Below, piece after piece: positions 10,166 to 22,947 of a stretch of DNA of 64,000 bases. Positions within the stretch are counted from its first letter, which is position 1. Every line of letters begins with the position of its first letter. The DNA is from Roridomyces roridus (lineage: Eukaryota > Basidiomycota > Agaricomycetes > Agaricales > Mycenaceae): the NCBI GenBank assembly GCA_029378245.1, contig JARKIF010000007.1, positions 2,356,001 to 2,420,000 on the forward strand, given 5' to 3'. The notes below the pieces were generated by a model. The model did not search any database. It had not been told where the DNA came from and saw only the letters and a program-made list of their open reading frames with translations. The position numbers and the translations under genes are program-made.

Positions 10166-13100
10166 CTATGCTAGGAGCGCCGTCTTCACCGCCGACGCGG
10201 CTAAAACCGTTCCTCGCTGCCCTGCCCACTGAGCAAGTCGGCTACGTACCCTGACTATATCCTTCTCCTGACACGAGCGCCCGAACAATGTCCCTGCTTC
10301 CTCCAAAAGCTTACCAGCAAGTTCACTTTCCCCTCTACTTTGTGCGACATCACTCAGACCCTCCAGACAATCTGCGCGGTGAGCATGCACATCCATAGAA
10401 GTGAATGCATCCAGGGATATGATGAATAGGCTCTCCGCAGAACGCAGGTCCCTTTCAAGTAAAAAGTATCTGCCCAGACAATAAACCGCCCTGTATGTCT
10501 GTGATTTCTGGTGGGACTTCAATGCATGGGCCAGGAAGACGACCGTCCAGGTCCACGACCACTCAGACTGCATCGGTGTCCAATGAGTTGGATTTGCGAG
10601 TTTATCCAAACAGTAACTTGCTAAGGTATGCGCCAAGCAAACACGGCGAACCTTTATGTAAGCCCGTGACACGTCCAAAAGTAGATAAAATTCAAAGAGA
10701 AATGTGTAGGATAATTACCGGGATGTCTGTGCACTATCGGTCTCGAACAAGTTGTGGGGGCAGTCACTGCGAAGCCTTCTGTCCACTCAGATCCAGAAAA
10801 CATCAAGTATTGACTGAGTTTATACGGGATTTGTGCGGCATCTTCCAATTAGCTATAAACTCGCGCATTTCCAGTCCGATCATGGTGCTGATTTTTTTCC
10901 GACCACATATGAAGTAGATCTCAAAAATGTTGGTCGCAGATTGGCAAAATATTAAGCTAAAGACACCATACACTTTCTTCTTCGATTAAAAACACCCATT
11001 TCTCCCGTTTGGGATGCCGTGACTTGATGTGACAAGGGTTGGCCGCGTTTGCTTGACGCATACCTTATTTGAATCGAATTTCCCTGGGCAGCCAGGGAGT
11101 TTTGATATGCAGCATAAGCTGCCGAACAGTCACCGTCCCGGAGACATCAGGAAAAATCGCCAGAAAAATTGCTGCCAGCCAAGTCTATGATGCCCGTCAT
11201 AGTTCAATATTGCATCGAGTTTCAACTCTGTAGTCTTTGTAGGCACAGTAGCTCAAAGGGCTAGCTCTGTAGTGAAATATTGCTCTCTGTACTTTCAGTG
11301 CCATGCAATGTTGCACAGAGCATCAATTACTAGGGGCTACATACTCTATATATTGAGAAGAGCTACATAGATCGCCAACATCAGCAACAACTGCTCTGGA
11401 ACAAAATGTGTAATGAGTTCAGTGGGACTCAGACTGGATTGAAGGTTTCGGCACATTGATGCCAACTGATCCGGAGGCCGGCATCAATGCTCCGATGTCA
11501 TCATCAATGATCCGATGTCAGCATCTTTGATTTTAACCTGCAGAACTGTTCCCAAGTAATTAATGGTTTGGAAATGCAGCACAAGTATGGACTGACTGCA
11601 GTCTCAGTGAATGACTTAGCCAATTTGACCAAGAACCACCACAAGTTGTCAAACCCCATAGTGGTTGCATTGATTCTGAGTCTCACACATGCCTGTGTAG
11701 CTTACTTGTTATTGCCTCACTATGATATCTTCTTCCACTTAGCAGCGGTCTCCCGTTCGAGTCCCATCAGTTGTAATTAAATAATCTTGACATTACTTGC
11801 CCAGCTAGAAACCAATCAAGCAGTTAGTGAAGCAAGAAGGTTGTGAGGCAACCACTAAGTACAAGTGGTGAGTGAATCCTTTTGACTTTTGCCCCTGTTT
11901 TGAGACCTGCAATGTAGCTCCCCCAGTCATCATTGGAGTGCATCATAGTACTACATTGACTACCTGTCTACAGAACTATGAAACTATGTTGCACTACAAA
12001 CCTGCGGCACAGGACTACAGTGCGCAATATTTTAGGGGGAAGACGATGGTACTACACCAAGTATGTTGCATACATAGAGCTATGTCTTCATCGGAATTTT
12101 TCCTGATGGAGCGAGATCGGCAATGACCATATCGCAGACCACCAGTTCCGTCGGATGGTCAAAGTTGCTGAATATCTCCTTCGCCTTGTCGAGGTTGTTC
12201 TGAACATCTGCGGTCGCGGCCCCCATCACCGCGTCGATGGCCGCAAGATTCATGAGCGACACGCCGCGCATGTATCGTTCGAGGTCCACGTTTCGGGTGA
12301 TCTTGACGTGAATCTCCCTCGCCGCCGCATACTCCGTCTTCTCCTCGTGCAGAGAAGCTAACTTCGCAAGGATATCATACTCCATATTCGTCTCAGCCAT
12401 CCCGCACAGTTGGAGGAGTTGTCTCGCCTGTTGGAAGTGCTCGAGACTGCCGCTGTAAGCACCGAGTTCCATGAGACACATGGCCTGCATCTCGGCCGCC
12501 AATGCCTCCTGCTGTAAATTCCCTGCTATTTTCGAGAATTTCCGACCGCTGTCGGCATCTACCAGGGCGGTTCGATAATCTCCAGTCCACCATCGAATCT
12601 GTGCAATGTTGATGTGGATTTCGGCCTGGCGAAAATCGTGGTCGAGAGCTCTCGCTTGCGAGAGTTCCATTTCGTAGTATTCCATCGCTTTTGGAATGTT
12701 TCGTTTTGCATATGCATAATAATATGCTGCAGCGAGGCTGAAACGATCTAAATGCGTGTTAACTGGGGAATTACACCGGATTAATAGGAGACTCACACTG
12801 CAGGCCAGGATCAGCGAAACGTTCACGAAGTGCCTCTGCTTCCTGGATCAGAGGCTCCGGATTTCCCATAAGCTTCCACATGTGGAAAGCTATAACCTCC
12901 GTAATGAACGAGAACCTAAGCCTCGGACTGCACGATTCTGGAAGCAGCTCCGGTATACGTCCCATGAGACCGGTGCTATGCCCGCTGGACTGGCAGAACC
13001 TATGTAGCGAAATAGTGCAATAGATCGTGTTTTCGATTTCTTGATTCTCCTTACTCAAAGTCCGCCCCAATATGGCATGAATATTGCCCAGGTTCGACGC

Positions 13101-15095
13101 GATATTTCCCTTCGTCTGCAGATTGGCCATGGGCCAACCCACATATTTCCTGTAGACCTCGAGCAGCGTGTAGAAATGATTCTGCAAGATGAGCACGAGG
13201 GGGGGAGAGGGCGGGGAGTTTTGCAGCATGTGCTCGCGGATAGGCGTCAGCGCCTTGAGCCGGCCTCCACAAGTAGCCAGGAGCGCAGATTTGCACGCCC
13301 GTGGATCGCGTATGGGGAGATTGCTTTGAAGGAGATCTTCTGTGGAAATCCCATCGGGCAAGATGGCGAGGAGGCTTAGCAACACAGGCGCATCAGGTAA
13401 TGCACGCAACCGGGGACTCGCCAGAGACATGGCGATGGATACATCCAAACTGGATGTTCTGTCGAACCCAGCCGAGATCATTCTCGTTTTTTCTGTTTCC
13501 CACCGTTGAAGGATAAACGCGCAGTCGTCGTAGTCCACCGCGAGGTTCGCTATGAGCTCGATAGCCAAGGGAAGACTGTCGGTGAGTTGCAATAGTTGGG
13601 TGACATGCTCGCGTTCATGATAGTCCCCCGCAATGTCCTGGAATGTTTGTAGAGCTGCATCTTCAGAGAGAGGTTGCAAAGGCGGGAGAAAGGGATGTGT
13701 CCAAGCGACTTTGGCCGGCCGCTGGGCCCCTCGCATGGTGACCTATTGAATTATCAGCTGCACCCCATCGAACAGCGGAATACTCACGATAAGTGCCAGA
13801 TGTTGGAGATCACTTAGCAACGCCAACAACTCCTCGACTTTACCTCTCGACTCCCTCGGCTCCCAGGGCGTCTCCATATTATCCAGCACAAGCAACACCG
13901 GCTTGCCTGGCACCGCCAAGCCAGCAAAATATCGCACGACCGCTTGAATGGTATTCTTCCCTGGCTTGACACCAACACAATCCGCAATCTTCTCGGCAAG
14001 ATCTCGATTATTGGTGCTGGACTCGGCTGATACGAAGAACATTCGATGCAAGTCGTACCGAGCGGTGATCTCGGGATGGTGCAGCACAGCCCGTGCGAGA
14101 CTTGTCTTGCCCATGCCCCCAGCTCCAGGATTGCGATCCGCGCCGGGGTTCCGGAGGGCCGGGTGATGAGGTGGATGATGGCAGCGAGCTCAAAGGAACG
14201 GCCGTGGAATATCTTTGGTTGAGGTGGGAGGATCGAGAAGGACGTGGAGCTGCAAATAGTTGAATGGATGGGGGAATGGGCGAGTCTGAATGCGCACCTC
14301 CGTCCGTTTGACTCGTTGGACACCGAGTACTGCTATCTCCCATTAGAACTCATACTTGAAGGGATGGAACAAACGCACCGAGGATCTTGTCTCTGTTCCG
14401 GCCTCGTCGTCTGGAATGACGGATATCAAATGGAGAACTTGTCCATGCATCGTTTTCATCCGTTCTTGTAAATCTGCGATATCAGAGACGGCAGTATTTT
14501 GGGATTCAGTCTATCGCGTCGGTCAGAAACCAATCGGACACCGCAAATGCATACCTTGAAAACGGATATCGCCTCGTCAAGCCCTGTCCGACATTTCTTC
14601 AATAGTCCACTCATTTCATTCTGCCTAAACAGCTGTCGAAGCTTTTTTCCACCCTGCTGGGCATCGATGAAGGTGTGGATTTGGCAAAGCGTTCTGAGCC
14701 GGCGTCATTCAATACTTTGAGAAGGTGAGAGAGCTGGACTTACTCGGCAAACATTCCGAGGTGTTGCAGCGTATGCGGTGGTAGATATCCGGCCTTTCCG
14801 TGTTCGACGTGGAGGCTGCAGATGGCAGTCAGGATGTTACAAGTTTGTTCGAGCATCTGTTCGCAGTCTTCTTTGTTTCTTTTGACATTCTACGTGACCA
14901 CTGGTTAGCCATGAAGCAGTAGAGAAGTTGACGCACCTGAGTCAGACCGATCAGACTGAGAGTCGTGTTGGATATAATGTGCAGGAAGGGGGTGTTGAAT
15001 CCGTCGTGCAGCTCCGCCAACACTGGGGCGATGGCTTCAAGGCAGGACACAATATTCCCGAGCTGAGAGTCGACAGTAGTGCGTATGAGAGGCAT
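10166..15095 (-). pseudogene. NLR-like P-loop NTPase/TPR protein, broken in Walker A and interrupted
   Basis: Exons read 15095-14937, 14889-14744, 14693-14555, 14510-14379, 14329-14298, 14249-13788, 13742-12797 and 12747 to about 12080, then a C-terminal block 10166 to about 10680. All but the last have GT-AG introns of 44-50 nt. The N-terminal helical domain has the R-N-K-E-D-C-E-Q signature of mushroom TPR-NLRs. The NTPase has F-H-G-R, a P-loop, Walker B (L-L-L-V-L-D-N) and L-P-L-A-I-E-L. TPR-like helices follow (A-Y-A-K-R-N, W-W-T-G-D-Y). The P-loop needs one extra G at about 14125-14127: A-I-L and G-A-G-G-M-G-K-T-S lie in different frames. The TPR tail stops at 12080 and resumes 1.4 kb away. 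Such proteins are thought to act in non-self recognition. Confidence is for a broken NLR. Confidence 0.8.
10690..12079. other. Noncoding segment interrupting the NLR gene
   Basis: About 1.4 kb separate the D-L-A-P-S-G-K-I-P block from the C-terminal TPR block, where the family normally has only about 20 residues. The segment is more A/T-rich than its flanks and has no long frame. It carries a short direct repeat (catcaatg-tccgatgtcatcatcaatgatccgatgtca, near 11485-11525) and a B-box-like GTTCGAGTCCC near 11755. No clean terminal repeats or target duplication were found, so an inserted, decayed element is the favoured but unproven reading. Confidence 0.45.
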
Positions 15096-16969
15096 CCTGA
15101 AACGGGAGGTGGATCGGATGGTCTGGGATGACCGCCGGGGTCGCTGTTAAGTGGAATGTATTTGGCGCGCGCTGAGGTATAATTGGTTGATTGTTCAACC
15201 GAATCCCTGGGCAGATCATCATGTGTTGAATCTAATATCGGGGGTGGTGTTGTGCTCCAAACTTGGTTGCACGGAAGTTTTGGAGTGTCGGCCGGGGCAT
15301 GCCGGTGTGAACTTTGCGATCCTCCGCCGACTCAACAGTGAAATGACCTTGGCATCATCATTCACTGGGATTCCGGATTCCAAATCCATCGCATTGAAGG
15401 TTGGCATCTGCCCGAGGCTGCGCGCAGTTCGTCAGCATCTATAAATTTTGGAATGATAGCGGGACCGCACTCGACAGTGGATGCAAGTTCTGAATCAAGG
15501 CTCGCCTCAGCTGGCATGTGGACAAAGACAAGCCATGCTTGGGTCCACGATTCCTTTGATGACCAGACGCCGCAACTGAGGTATGAGTTAACAGAGGACG
15601 GGTGATTGTTTGAGGCAGGATGAAGCATCGATGAAGAGTCAGCGTACGGGGCTGCATTGAACTATCCACGGAAGCGCCATCCTATTCAGAGCGCCAGTAA
15701 TCCGAGTATCGGGCACATGGCACATCGTGGATGGGAAGGGTAAGAAGACACTTAACTTGCCGCCGGAGCTGGTCTCGAGTAGACGCGGTCGATAAATGGC
15801 GCCGCCTAGGCCCTCAACAAGGGAAATTTATATTTTGAAAGCGGGTCATGGAAATTTCCTCCTCGCATGAAAACCAGTGCGGACAACGTCTGAACTCTAT
15901 CAGACCCGTCAGAACTCGAAAATAGGCAGAAAGATGAGCGTACCAAAGAAGCGCCCGCTTTCCCGTGCAGAGAGTTGCGGACATCCACCATAACTAAGAC
16001 CATGCATTTGAATCGGGCAGAGCTCAGAAAGGCCGAGGGAGGTGCGGACGTCGTCCGCAAAGGGACCACCACAGGCATGTCCCCAGATTTCTGAGAAGCG
16101 TCGACTGACTAGCCGCAGTGAATCACAAAGTTCCCGAGCAATGCACCTGAAACGAGATGGGAGTCGGGAAGAGTCGGGAATGATGGTCTCGGCTGCTGTT
16201 TGCGTCACGCCACTGATGGCGTTCTTTTCTTTCCTCCTTTCCTCCCACTCGACACCATCTATTCCATTCAAGTACATCGGTCGACTACAGCAGCCACGTG
16301 CACATACCATTCACGATGCATCCGCAGCCCAACGTCCAGAGAAGTGAGGGGGACTCTGGATATGATTTGGTGCGTCCATAGCCCCGACATTCTTTCACGA
16401 CCATAACAGATTTTCAGCCGGTTCTCCCTCTATACTAGCCCTCTGGTGCTCTCACCTTGGGCGTAGACCTCTTTTCTCTCTCTCTGGTCATCCGGACCTA
16501 CACGCCTCTGGCTCTTTCGTTTTGCAATATTACATGGCCTCACACGCTTTTGGACCTTCTCTGCACTTGCGCGCCCTCGAGCGAAGGCACCGATGTACAA
16601 ATTCGCCATCGTGCTCCGCGCTATCTCTTCTCGGTGGTAGTTTGGGCGTCTCGAGACAGCTGGATCGACTCTGATACTCTCCCACCCCCCGGAGACACCC
16701 TGCTCCCATGCCTGCTCTTTTTCGTTTCGCAAATCGCCCGCGCTGGGCTTCTGGCCTACAAAATGAAGAACATTATGGGCGTAGAAGCCTGCAAGGCGCG
16801 TGTACCGACGGGTATATGCGTCTTGCAGTTGCGGGTTCGACTCCCAGCGTCCAACTCTTTTTGTTTTGTACACTCGTAATTTCCGTGTGTTAAGAGTTAT
16901 GGAGTGGGCATTGCTGTGAAGAAAGCTGTTTGCTACGAAGAGTCTTGAACAGCACGCATTCCGACACTA
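15096..16969. other. Long intergenic region, no gene confirmed
   Basis: The left end should contain the NLR promoter. Short frames occur on both strands (for example minus 16310-15909), but none gains support from splice sites or motifs. Near 16834-16862 there is a B-box-like GGTTCGACTCC followed by a T-run; no A box or acceptor stem was found, so it is not called a tRNA. Confidence 0.4.
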
Positions 16970-19235
16970 CTACTGCCATCTCCCTTTGACCAAGTCCGCG
17001 CCACGTTCAGCGATGGCATACGTTGCCGCTTGAGTATGTGCACTCGGTATGATAGGCTGCATATAGCTTGGTAAGTCTCAAGCTCACGAAAGGAAGTAAA
17101 CAGGCACCATGACCGAAGCATCGATGACACTTAAACCGCTCGCACCCTTCACGAGAAGGTCAGGATTTACCTACCACACCCACATCAACTCTGCGAACGA
17201 AACCAAAGCATCGTAAGAAAAACTCACCACTCCATACGTTGCATTGCCAGCAGACATGGCGGCCGTGGAGACGATATGCCCCGCAGAACCAGCAGTAGAT
17301 TGTATGAACGCATCAAGTTCATCCGTAGTCAAATTCGACAAATCGACCGTCGGAGCGATGATGTAGTTCTCCCATATGGGCGCTTGGACAAACCGTAGGG
17401 CTTTCTTCAGGGCTTCCCGCGCGAGGGCGAGGTCGACGGGGGATGCGAGCAGTCCTGGGTCGATCAGAGGCGGGTCGAATGGGTCGCTGCTAGCGAGAGA
17501 TATTGAGCCACCTAAACAGAACATAAGCTAACAGAGAATGGGACGAAAAAAGGAGAAGTCCGCACGGCTGGTTGGAGACACCAGGAGCAAACCGAAAGTA
17601 ATGAAGTGCTGTGGCAGCGGCCCACTCCCCGTCTGTCAAAAACGCATAAGCACAGACACACGAGCTTTTAGATTACGCACAGAAAAATAGATTTCGATAT
17701 GAGGGGTCTTGGGACCCGCCGCCGGATCCGCAACATTCTCAAAAACAGTCGAATTGTCGTCGACGCGGGTAAATAAAACATGAGTGACAGGGATATTGGT
17801 GAAAGGACCGGTATGTGAGGAGTTCCACTCCGCGAAAGCCTCGTTGAACAAGGTCGTATTGTCTTGAATATTGTCTATGGTTTGAGAGGAGTTGACGGAC
17901 CAGCTGATGATGAGGACCGCATGATCAGTCGCGTTTTGTCCGACGCTCGGGAGGTCGAGGATGGTATTAATCCCCAGGGCCGAAAGTTTATGTCTGTCGC
18001 CGATGCCGGAGTGCATGAGGATCGTGGGTGTGCCGACAGGGCCTGCCGAAAGAATGACCTCCTTTCTGGCGGTGACATTGAACAGGGCTCCGCCTGAGAA
18101 TACATTAGATAAGAAAGCGAATATTGGGCGCGGATACCTTGCATGAATTCCACTGCCTCAAAAGATACAAGACCTCTCTCCGTCTTGGGGCCTACCAGCC
18201 TTGATACCTGCGCGTTCAACAAAACATGCAGATTTGGACGTTGGATGAACTCCGGAGCAAGATACGATCTAGCCGAAGAGCTCCGTTTGCCTCCACCAAT
18301 CGTCGATTGTAGCCAGCCTGAAATGGGACTCAGTGGAACCAAAGGAGAGGAGATGAAACGACATACCCAAGCCCAGAGGTTCTCCGGAATTAAAATCCTC
18401 GTTAAACGGAAACTCCTCTGGCAACTCTCGCGTCGTTTGAATCACCTGATTCTCGAAAACGGGCCACTGAGAACCACTGAGGCTCACAGAGTTTATTCCA
18501 TGCGTACTGTGGAAAGCCGGATTGAATTGCCCTCGCGTGTCGTGATTGTTCGCTGGTGGAACCCATTTCTCGTTCTGCAATGGATGAGCTTCTGACAAGG
18601 AAGATAAAGTCACGAGTAGAGCGCACTTTGAAAAAGTAAGGAAGGAGGTTGTTCCACGACCATCCAGAGTCGCCGGTTATAGCTGCCCAGCGATCGTAGT
18701 CCTCAGCAGAGCCGCGGGTGTAAAGCATTCCGTCTGATCGTTGGGTTATCATAAGACGGCAGACTCATCGAGGAGCTTACTGTGCGCGGTACAGCCGCCC
18801 AAAATACGTGCTACGGGATAGTTAGTTCACCCTTGAAAGAACTGGTACATAGAATAACCCTGCGTACCTCTAGGATATGTCATCGTACGGTTATTCAATC
18901 CGACTTGAGGTGTCGTTGAGTAGTTCCATTCGAATTGATTTGGTGCTCCGAGCAGGTTTCCGACAAGAAATGGAACGATGGAGATTTCTTCGTGTGCTGT
19001 TCCCGCTTCGAGTACCAGGACTGAGAAGTTTGGATCTTCTGTGAGTCGATTGGCGACGACGTTCCCCGCTGCACCGCCTGGACACTCGTGAGTACAATTG
19101 GCATTGTGTGAGAGCCCGAAACGTACCCCCAACGATGAGAAAATCGTATTCGAGACTCGGAAGATCTGCAACATTTTCGTATAACTTGGCGAAAGACGAT
19201 CCACCAACGCTGAGAAGAAGGAGAGAGATGAGCAT
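16970..19235 (-). CDS. GMC oxidoreductase (aryl-alcohol-oxidase-like, AA3_2)
   Basis: Eleven exons read without a break: 19235-19127, 19077-18868, 18810-18781, 18733-18627, 18574-18367, 18317-18138, 18093-17681, 17632-17566, 17511-17228, 17170-17108 and 17056-16970. They give 585 residues, normal for the family. A signal peptide opens the protein (M-L-I-S-L-L-L-L-S-V-G-G-S-S-F-A). The ADP-binding motif is D-F-L-I-V-G-G-G-A-A-G-N, GMC signature 1 is around G-G-C-T-A-H-N-G-M-L-Y-T-R-G, and the C-terminal active site carries P-S-A-H-T-Q-A. Such enzymes oxidise alcohols with FAD and supply peroxide outside the cell. TATATATA at about 19268 lies only some 30 bp upstream of the ATG. The exact alcohol substrate is not predictable. 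Confidence 0.93.
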
Positions 19236-20356
19236 CTCTTTGTCCAGGTTTAGGCGACACGGACCGTTATATATACCCACAGCGGTCATCGCGTGTGTTA
19301 GATGTGGGAAGTTTGGCGTGTATTGTTACTACAGCGGCGCGGTGTGTGAAGTATCCACGAGAAGCCGCGACGGCCAGGAGAAAGACCGTGTCTTCGAGCG
19401 CAGAAAGAGCGGCTGTACATCAAAATTGTCGATGAGGATGGAGTCTCGCCGGCGGCAGAGCCAGATTTATCCACGAACCATGGCAGACTTGATACCCAAT
19501 GCAAAAGATAGCGGCGCCCAAGAAGCGCAGATTGAGCGCGAGCGCTGTTCCTAGTCATCATCCAGGGACTGGAGAAACAGGCCCTGCCATCCAAAGATGG
19601 GTGTCTTCCGATGATAGCTCGTCGAGTCAAATGCGCCCAAGGGCCGGCGCACCGGCAGGACATGGTGGTTTGCTCCTAAGTAGGAGGCATTGTATAGCCA
19701 CATCGGATCAGTCCGGCTATCACATCGTTTGTTTTCTCTCCAGAGCGCTGTTCTCTCCTCCATCCTCTCGCAAACTCACAGCGCTCTCGCCGTGTCATCT
19801 CCGTGATCCGAGACCTTGCCTGGACCTGCCTTCATCGATATAAGTATCTCGCACTTTGCCGCGATGACTGTACTCTAACTTGACTCTAACAGGACCTGCC
19901 ACGTCGGATAGGATAGGATAGGATAGATCACACGGCACGGTCCGCTTATCGAACGCCGGTTTCCTGGGATTATCCCAGTGTACAAAGCAAGTCAAATACA
20001 CCTTCGTCCCAGGACCTCCCTCCGCACTCTAAGCCCTAAGCGCAGACCCCATGAGAAGACCCATGCCCCACAGTAGAACCTAGACTACAAAAAAAGGTAA
20101 GTCGTTGAACCAGAGTCAGCATCTTCGAAAGAACAAGGGATAAACTTCGGATTTGCATACTTAATCCATGTCTTCCAAGCGGTGCTACCTTCACCATTTT
20201 AACTGTCAGATGTCTCCTCTGCTTGGCAAGCGCCGCTGCGCTGACAAGTGATTCATTGACAGGGCTGTGGTATGAATGTCGCGCCAGTATAAAGGTCCTC
20301 AGGTATCTCCACTCGGCCATAGCTGTTAACTCCCTCATTCCAAAGTCCCGACGCCC
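19236..20356. other. Divergent intergenic region with a GGATA microsatellite
   Basis: No coding exon is recognised. GGATA is repeated four times at 19906-19925. The left part is the promoter of the GMC oxidoreductase and the right part that of the small gene at 20357. Confidence 0.45.
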
Positions 20357-20854
20357 ATGACCACTCTGACCCCCAGCACTCTCCCCGAGTACATCACCTA
20401 CCGCTTTCGAAATCGACTAGTCTACGTCCGCCCTGCGTCTACGTACGAGGTATGGCTTCATTATATCCGCACATTCCGACCTTTGTGCCTAACTCGACCG
20501 AACGCCACTCAGACCGCACTTGATCTCGCACAGAAAGAGTTCACAGAACTCTCCACCGTGCCTCGGGAAAACATCTCACTCAACACGGCCGCAACGGTAA
20601 ACAAGCAGGACCCTCCTGTGGTCGTTCGGATATCCGAGAGCGCGTGGGGTGCGACTATGGCGCGTCAGCAAAGTGGCGGAGTCATTGACATTGGCGTTTC
20701 TGAGTCCGATCTTTTACCGCCGACCTATGCCCATCTGAGCGAGCCGACGTCGGGCGCTGAAAGGAAGGGTGTACCTGCTGGCATTTCGGCGTCGTGCCAG
20801 CGCAGGATAAGCGGAAGACAGTGGAAGGGACGTTGGTTCCAGTGGTGTTTTTGA
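20357..20854 (+). CDS. Small conserved fungal protein of unknown function
   Basis: ATG 20357 opens exon 1 (20357-20449). A 63-nt intron (20450-20512, gtatgg...cag) is in frame and stop-free, so retention is possible, but removing it joins R-P-A-S-T-Y-E to T-A-L-D-L-A-Q-K-E-F naturally. Exon 2 runs to 20854, giving 144 residues. The core R-L-V-Y-V-R-P-A...A-L-D-L-A-Q-K-E-F...V-P-R-E-N-I-S-L looks like a small mushroom family that I know only as hypothetical. There is no signal peptide or membrane segment. The last about 25 residues are basic and Trp-rich and may come from a missed splice. Confidence 0.6.
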   Translation: MTTLTPSTLPEYITYRFRNRLVYVRPASTYEVWLHYIRTFRPLCLTRPNATQTALDLAQKEFTELSTVPRENISLNTAATVNKQDPPVVVRISESAWGATMARQQSGGVIDIGVSESDLLPPTYAHLSEPTSGAERKGVPAGISASCQRRISGRQWKGRWFQWCF

Positions 20855-20943
20855 TTAGATAGATGTGCTCATAGATTTACGGTGAATAACATAAAGAAGA
20901 TTCGCACGATGTGCGCGAAAGAATTAAAAAAACGTCGATGTAA

Positions 20944-22947
20944 TCAAACTCTGCAAATCCCCCACTGATCCCAGCGCTCACTCCCCACCCCCGCCCCGAC
21001 GATGAACAAATCCTCGGGGTCATACATGCTCTTTATCGCACTCAATTTCGCGTAATTGGGCCCAAAGAACGTCGTCTGGAAATTCGGCTCGAGGAGGTCC
21101 GCTTCGTTCGAGTACGATCCTGCGTTGGGCCCGGAGATTTTTTCGACGATGGGGAGTTGGATGTCTTGGAATTGTCGGTGGATGGTAAAGACGTCGGCTG
21201 GGGAGGGGGCGTCGGTGAATTCGTTGACGAGGATTAGCTGGACGGATGTTAGACCGCAGTGAATGAAAGTGGAGTCAACTGACGTGAGTCTTGGCTGTAC
21301 GCCATGCCGGATGGACAGCAGAGGAGATGTTGGCGTTTTCGGCGACTTGACCTAGTCAACGTTTAGTATGCCACCGACGAGAAAAGAAAGAAAACTCGAA
21401 CCTCCCGCGATGATATGCCCGAGAATGATCTGAGAACCGGCATCCAACAAGCCCTCATAAACCTCCCCGACTGTCTCCGGCGTGTCGTATGCGCTCTCCG
21501 GAATCAACCTAGATCCCATGTAGAGGTAAAACCCCACAGAATCGTCGTCGTCGTAGAGAATATCGTTCACATCCGCATACGTTGACTCGGATGAGATCAT
21601 CTCGACACCCTCCACGTTCAACGCCTCGTCCAAAAACGGCTTGAGGATGGTCTCCGCCTCATCTGGCGTCGTGTGCGGAAGGTAGGTGTCGATCCAGAAC
21701 ACAGTGGAACCCGCAGCCTTCTCGAGGTAGTAATACTGCCCCCCACGTACCGAATCGAGCATGTGGATGTGCCGTGCGTGTACGGTGGCAAGAGCCGAGG
21801 CGGCGGTGTCGTTGGCGATCCCGAGGGTTATGATGCTTTGCGTCAAGTTGAAGGTGGGAAAAGTCTTCACAGTGGCGGAGATGAGGACGCCCCAACTGCC
21901 AGCCCCGCCACCCCGGAGAGCGAAGAATACTGTGGGGTTGTTGGTCGATTTGACGAAGAGAGATGGCGAGGAACGTACAGTCTGGATGAGAATCTTCGTT
22001 CACCGTCAGCAACTCCCCGCTGGCGACAACAATTTGGAACTCTAATAACACCACTCGTGAGTTCAACCCATGAAATTGCAAAGAAACAGAACGCACCAAG
22101 GGCATTATCGGCAGCCAACCCCAACAGCGGAGATAGCGGAGAATGACCCGTGCCCTGCAAGTACCCGCCACCAGGACACACTGTCGCCGCCGCGCCAGCA
22201 GTGACAATCCTGCCTTTCGTCGCACCCTCCTTGTACACCGTATGACCCGGCATCCCACTCCCAAAAGTGACCGCTGGCCCCATGTTGTTGTCGCCGACGT
22301 AGAAGTTGTCCGTGAAAGAGATGTTACGGAGGGCTGTGGTACGAAGGAGGAGTGCACCGGGGGCGGTCGAGCGCCCGAGTTGGTCGTGCCCCGAAGATTT
22401 GATGACGAGCCGCAGGTTGTTGGTCGTAGCGAATTTTATGGCGGCCTAGGAGATGACTTCAATCTAAAGTAACAAAGGATTACTTGGGCCCACACACCTG
22501 GACATCAGCGACGCTTTCGGCTTCGACAGAGTAGACGGGGACGTTTCCCTGACCACACAGCGTCGTCTGGTTCTGAAAGCACAGAGACGGAGGACTCTGA
22601 TCGTAGCCTTGCTCCCAATTCACCTGAGCCACCGCATAAGATTGAAGTCTAGATCGAGAAGCAGTAACACGCACTTGTTCCATCGACCCGGGAATGCCAT
22701 TCCTAAACAACGCACTACCCCATTGCGCATCCGTACACGCGCCGCCAGGGAGACGGGCACAGAATTCAGCAGAGGGAACGACGTCGACAAGACGGCCGGA
22801 GATGGAGGCGTTGAACGCACTCCAGGCAGCTACGGAGGGGTATCCGTTGCTGCCGGGGACGTTGCGACAGTGGGTGGCCAGTGAGGAGACACATATAGCA
22901 GAAGAGAGGAGAATGCATAGAGAGGTGAGTTGAGAGAGCGACTTCAT
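20944..22947 (-). CDS. FAD-linked oxidase, BBE-like (secreted)
   Basis: Seven exons (22947-22675, 22623-22498, 22445-22097, 22041-21979, 21929-21402, 21351-21284, 21237-20944) encode 566 residues; introns are 46-55 nt. The signal peptide is M-K-S-L-S-Q-L-T-S-L-C-I-L-L. The FAD-binding PCMH-type domain shows I-K-S-S-G-H-D-Q-L-G-R-S-T-A-P-G, whose His is the usual 8-alpha attachment residue. It also shows V-C-P-G-G-G-Y-L-Q-G-T-G-H-S, whose Cys is the second covalent attachment site in bicovalent BBE enzymes. The C-terminal BBE region includes N-E-A-D-L...F-F-G-P-N-Y-A-K-L. Relatives oxidise oligosaccharides or alkaloid-like compounds; the substrate is unknown. It is divergent from the ML-domain gene. 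Confidence 0.92.

Noticed and set aside
11740..11780. GTTCGAGTCCC B-box-like word in the NLR-interrupting segment
   Set aside because: No A box at a suitable distance; could be a SINE remnant but cannot be shown.
15806..16310. Possible F-box-like gene on the minus strand
   Set aside because: A few plausible helical words, but no continuous exon structure could be built.
16760..16862. tRNA-like B box (GGTTCGACTCC) with a following T-run
   Set aside because: Only three pairs form in the T stem, no A box or acceptor partner was found, so a tRNA call is not supported.
16430..16873. 147-residue minus-strand frame
   Set aside because: It runs antisense to the tRNA-like word and has no recognisable domain.
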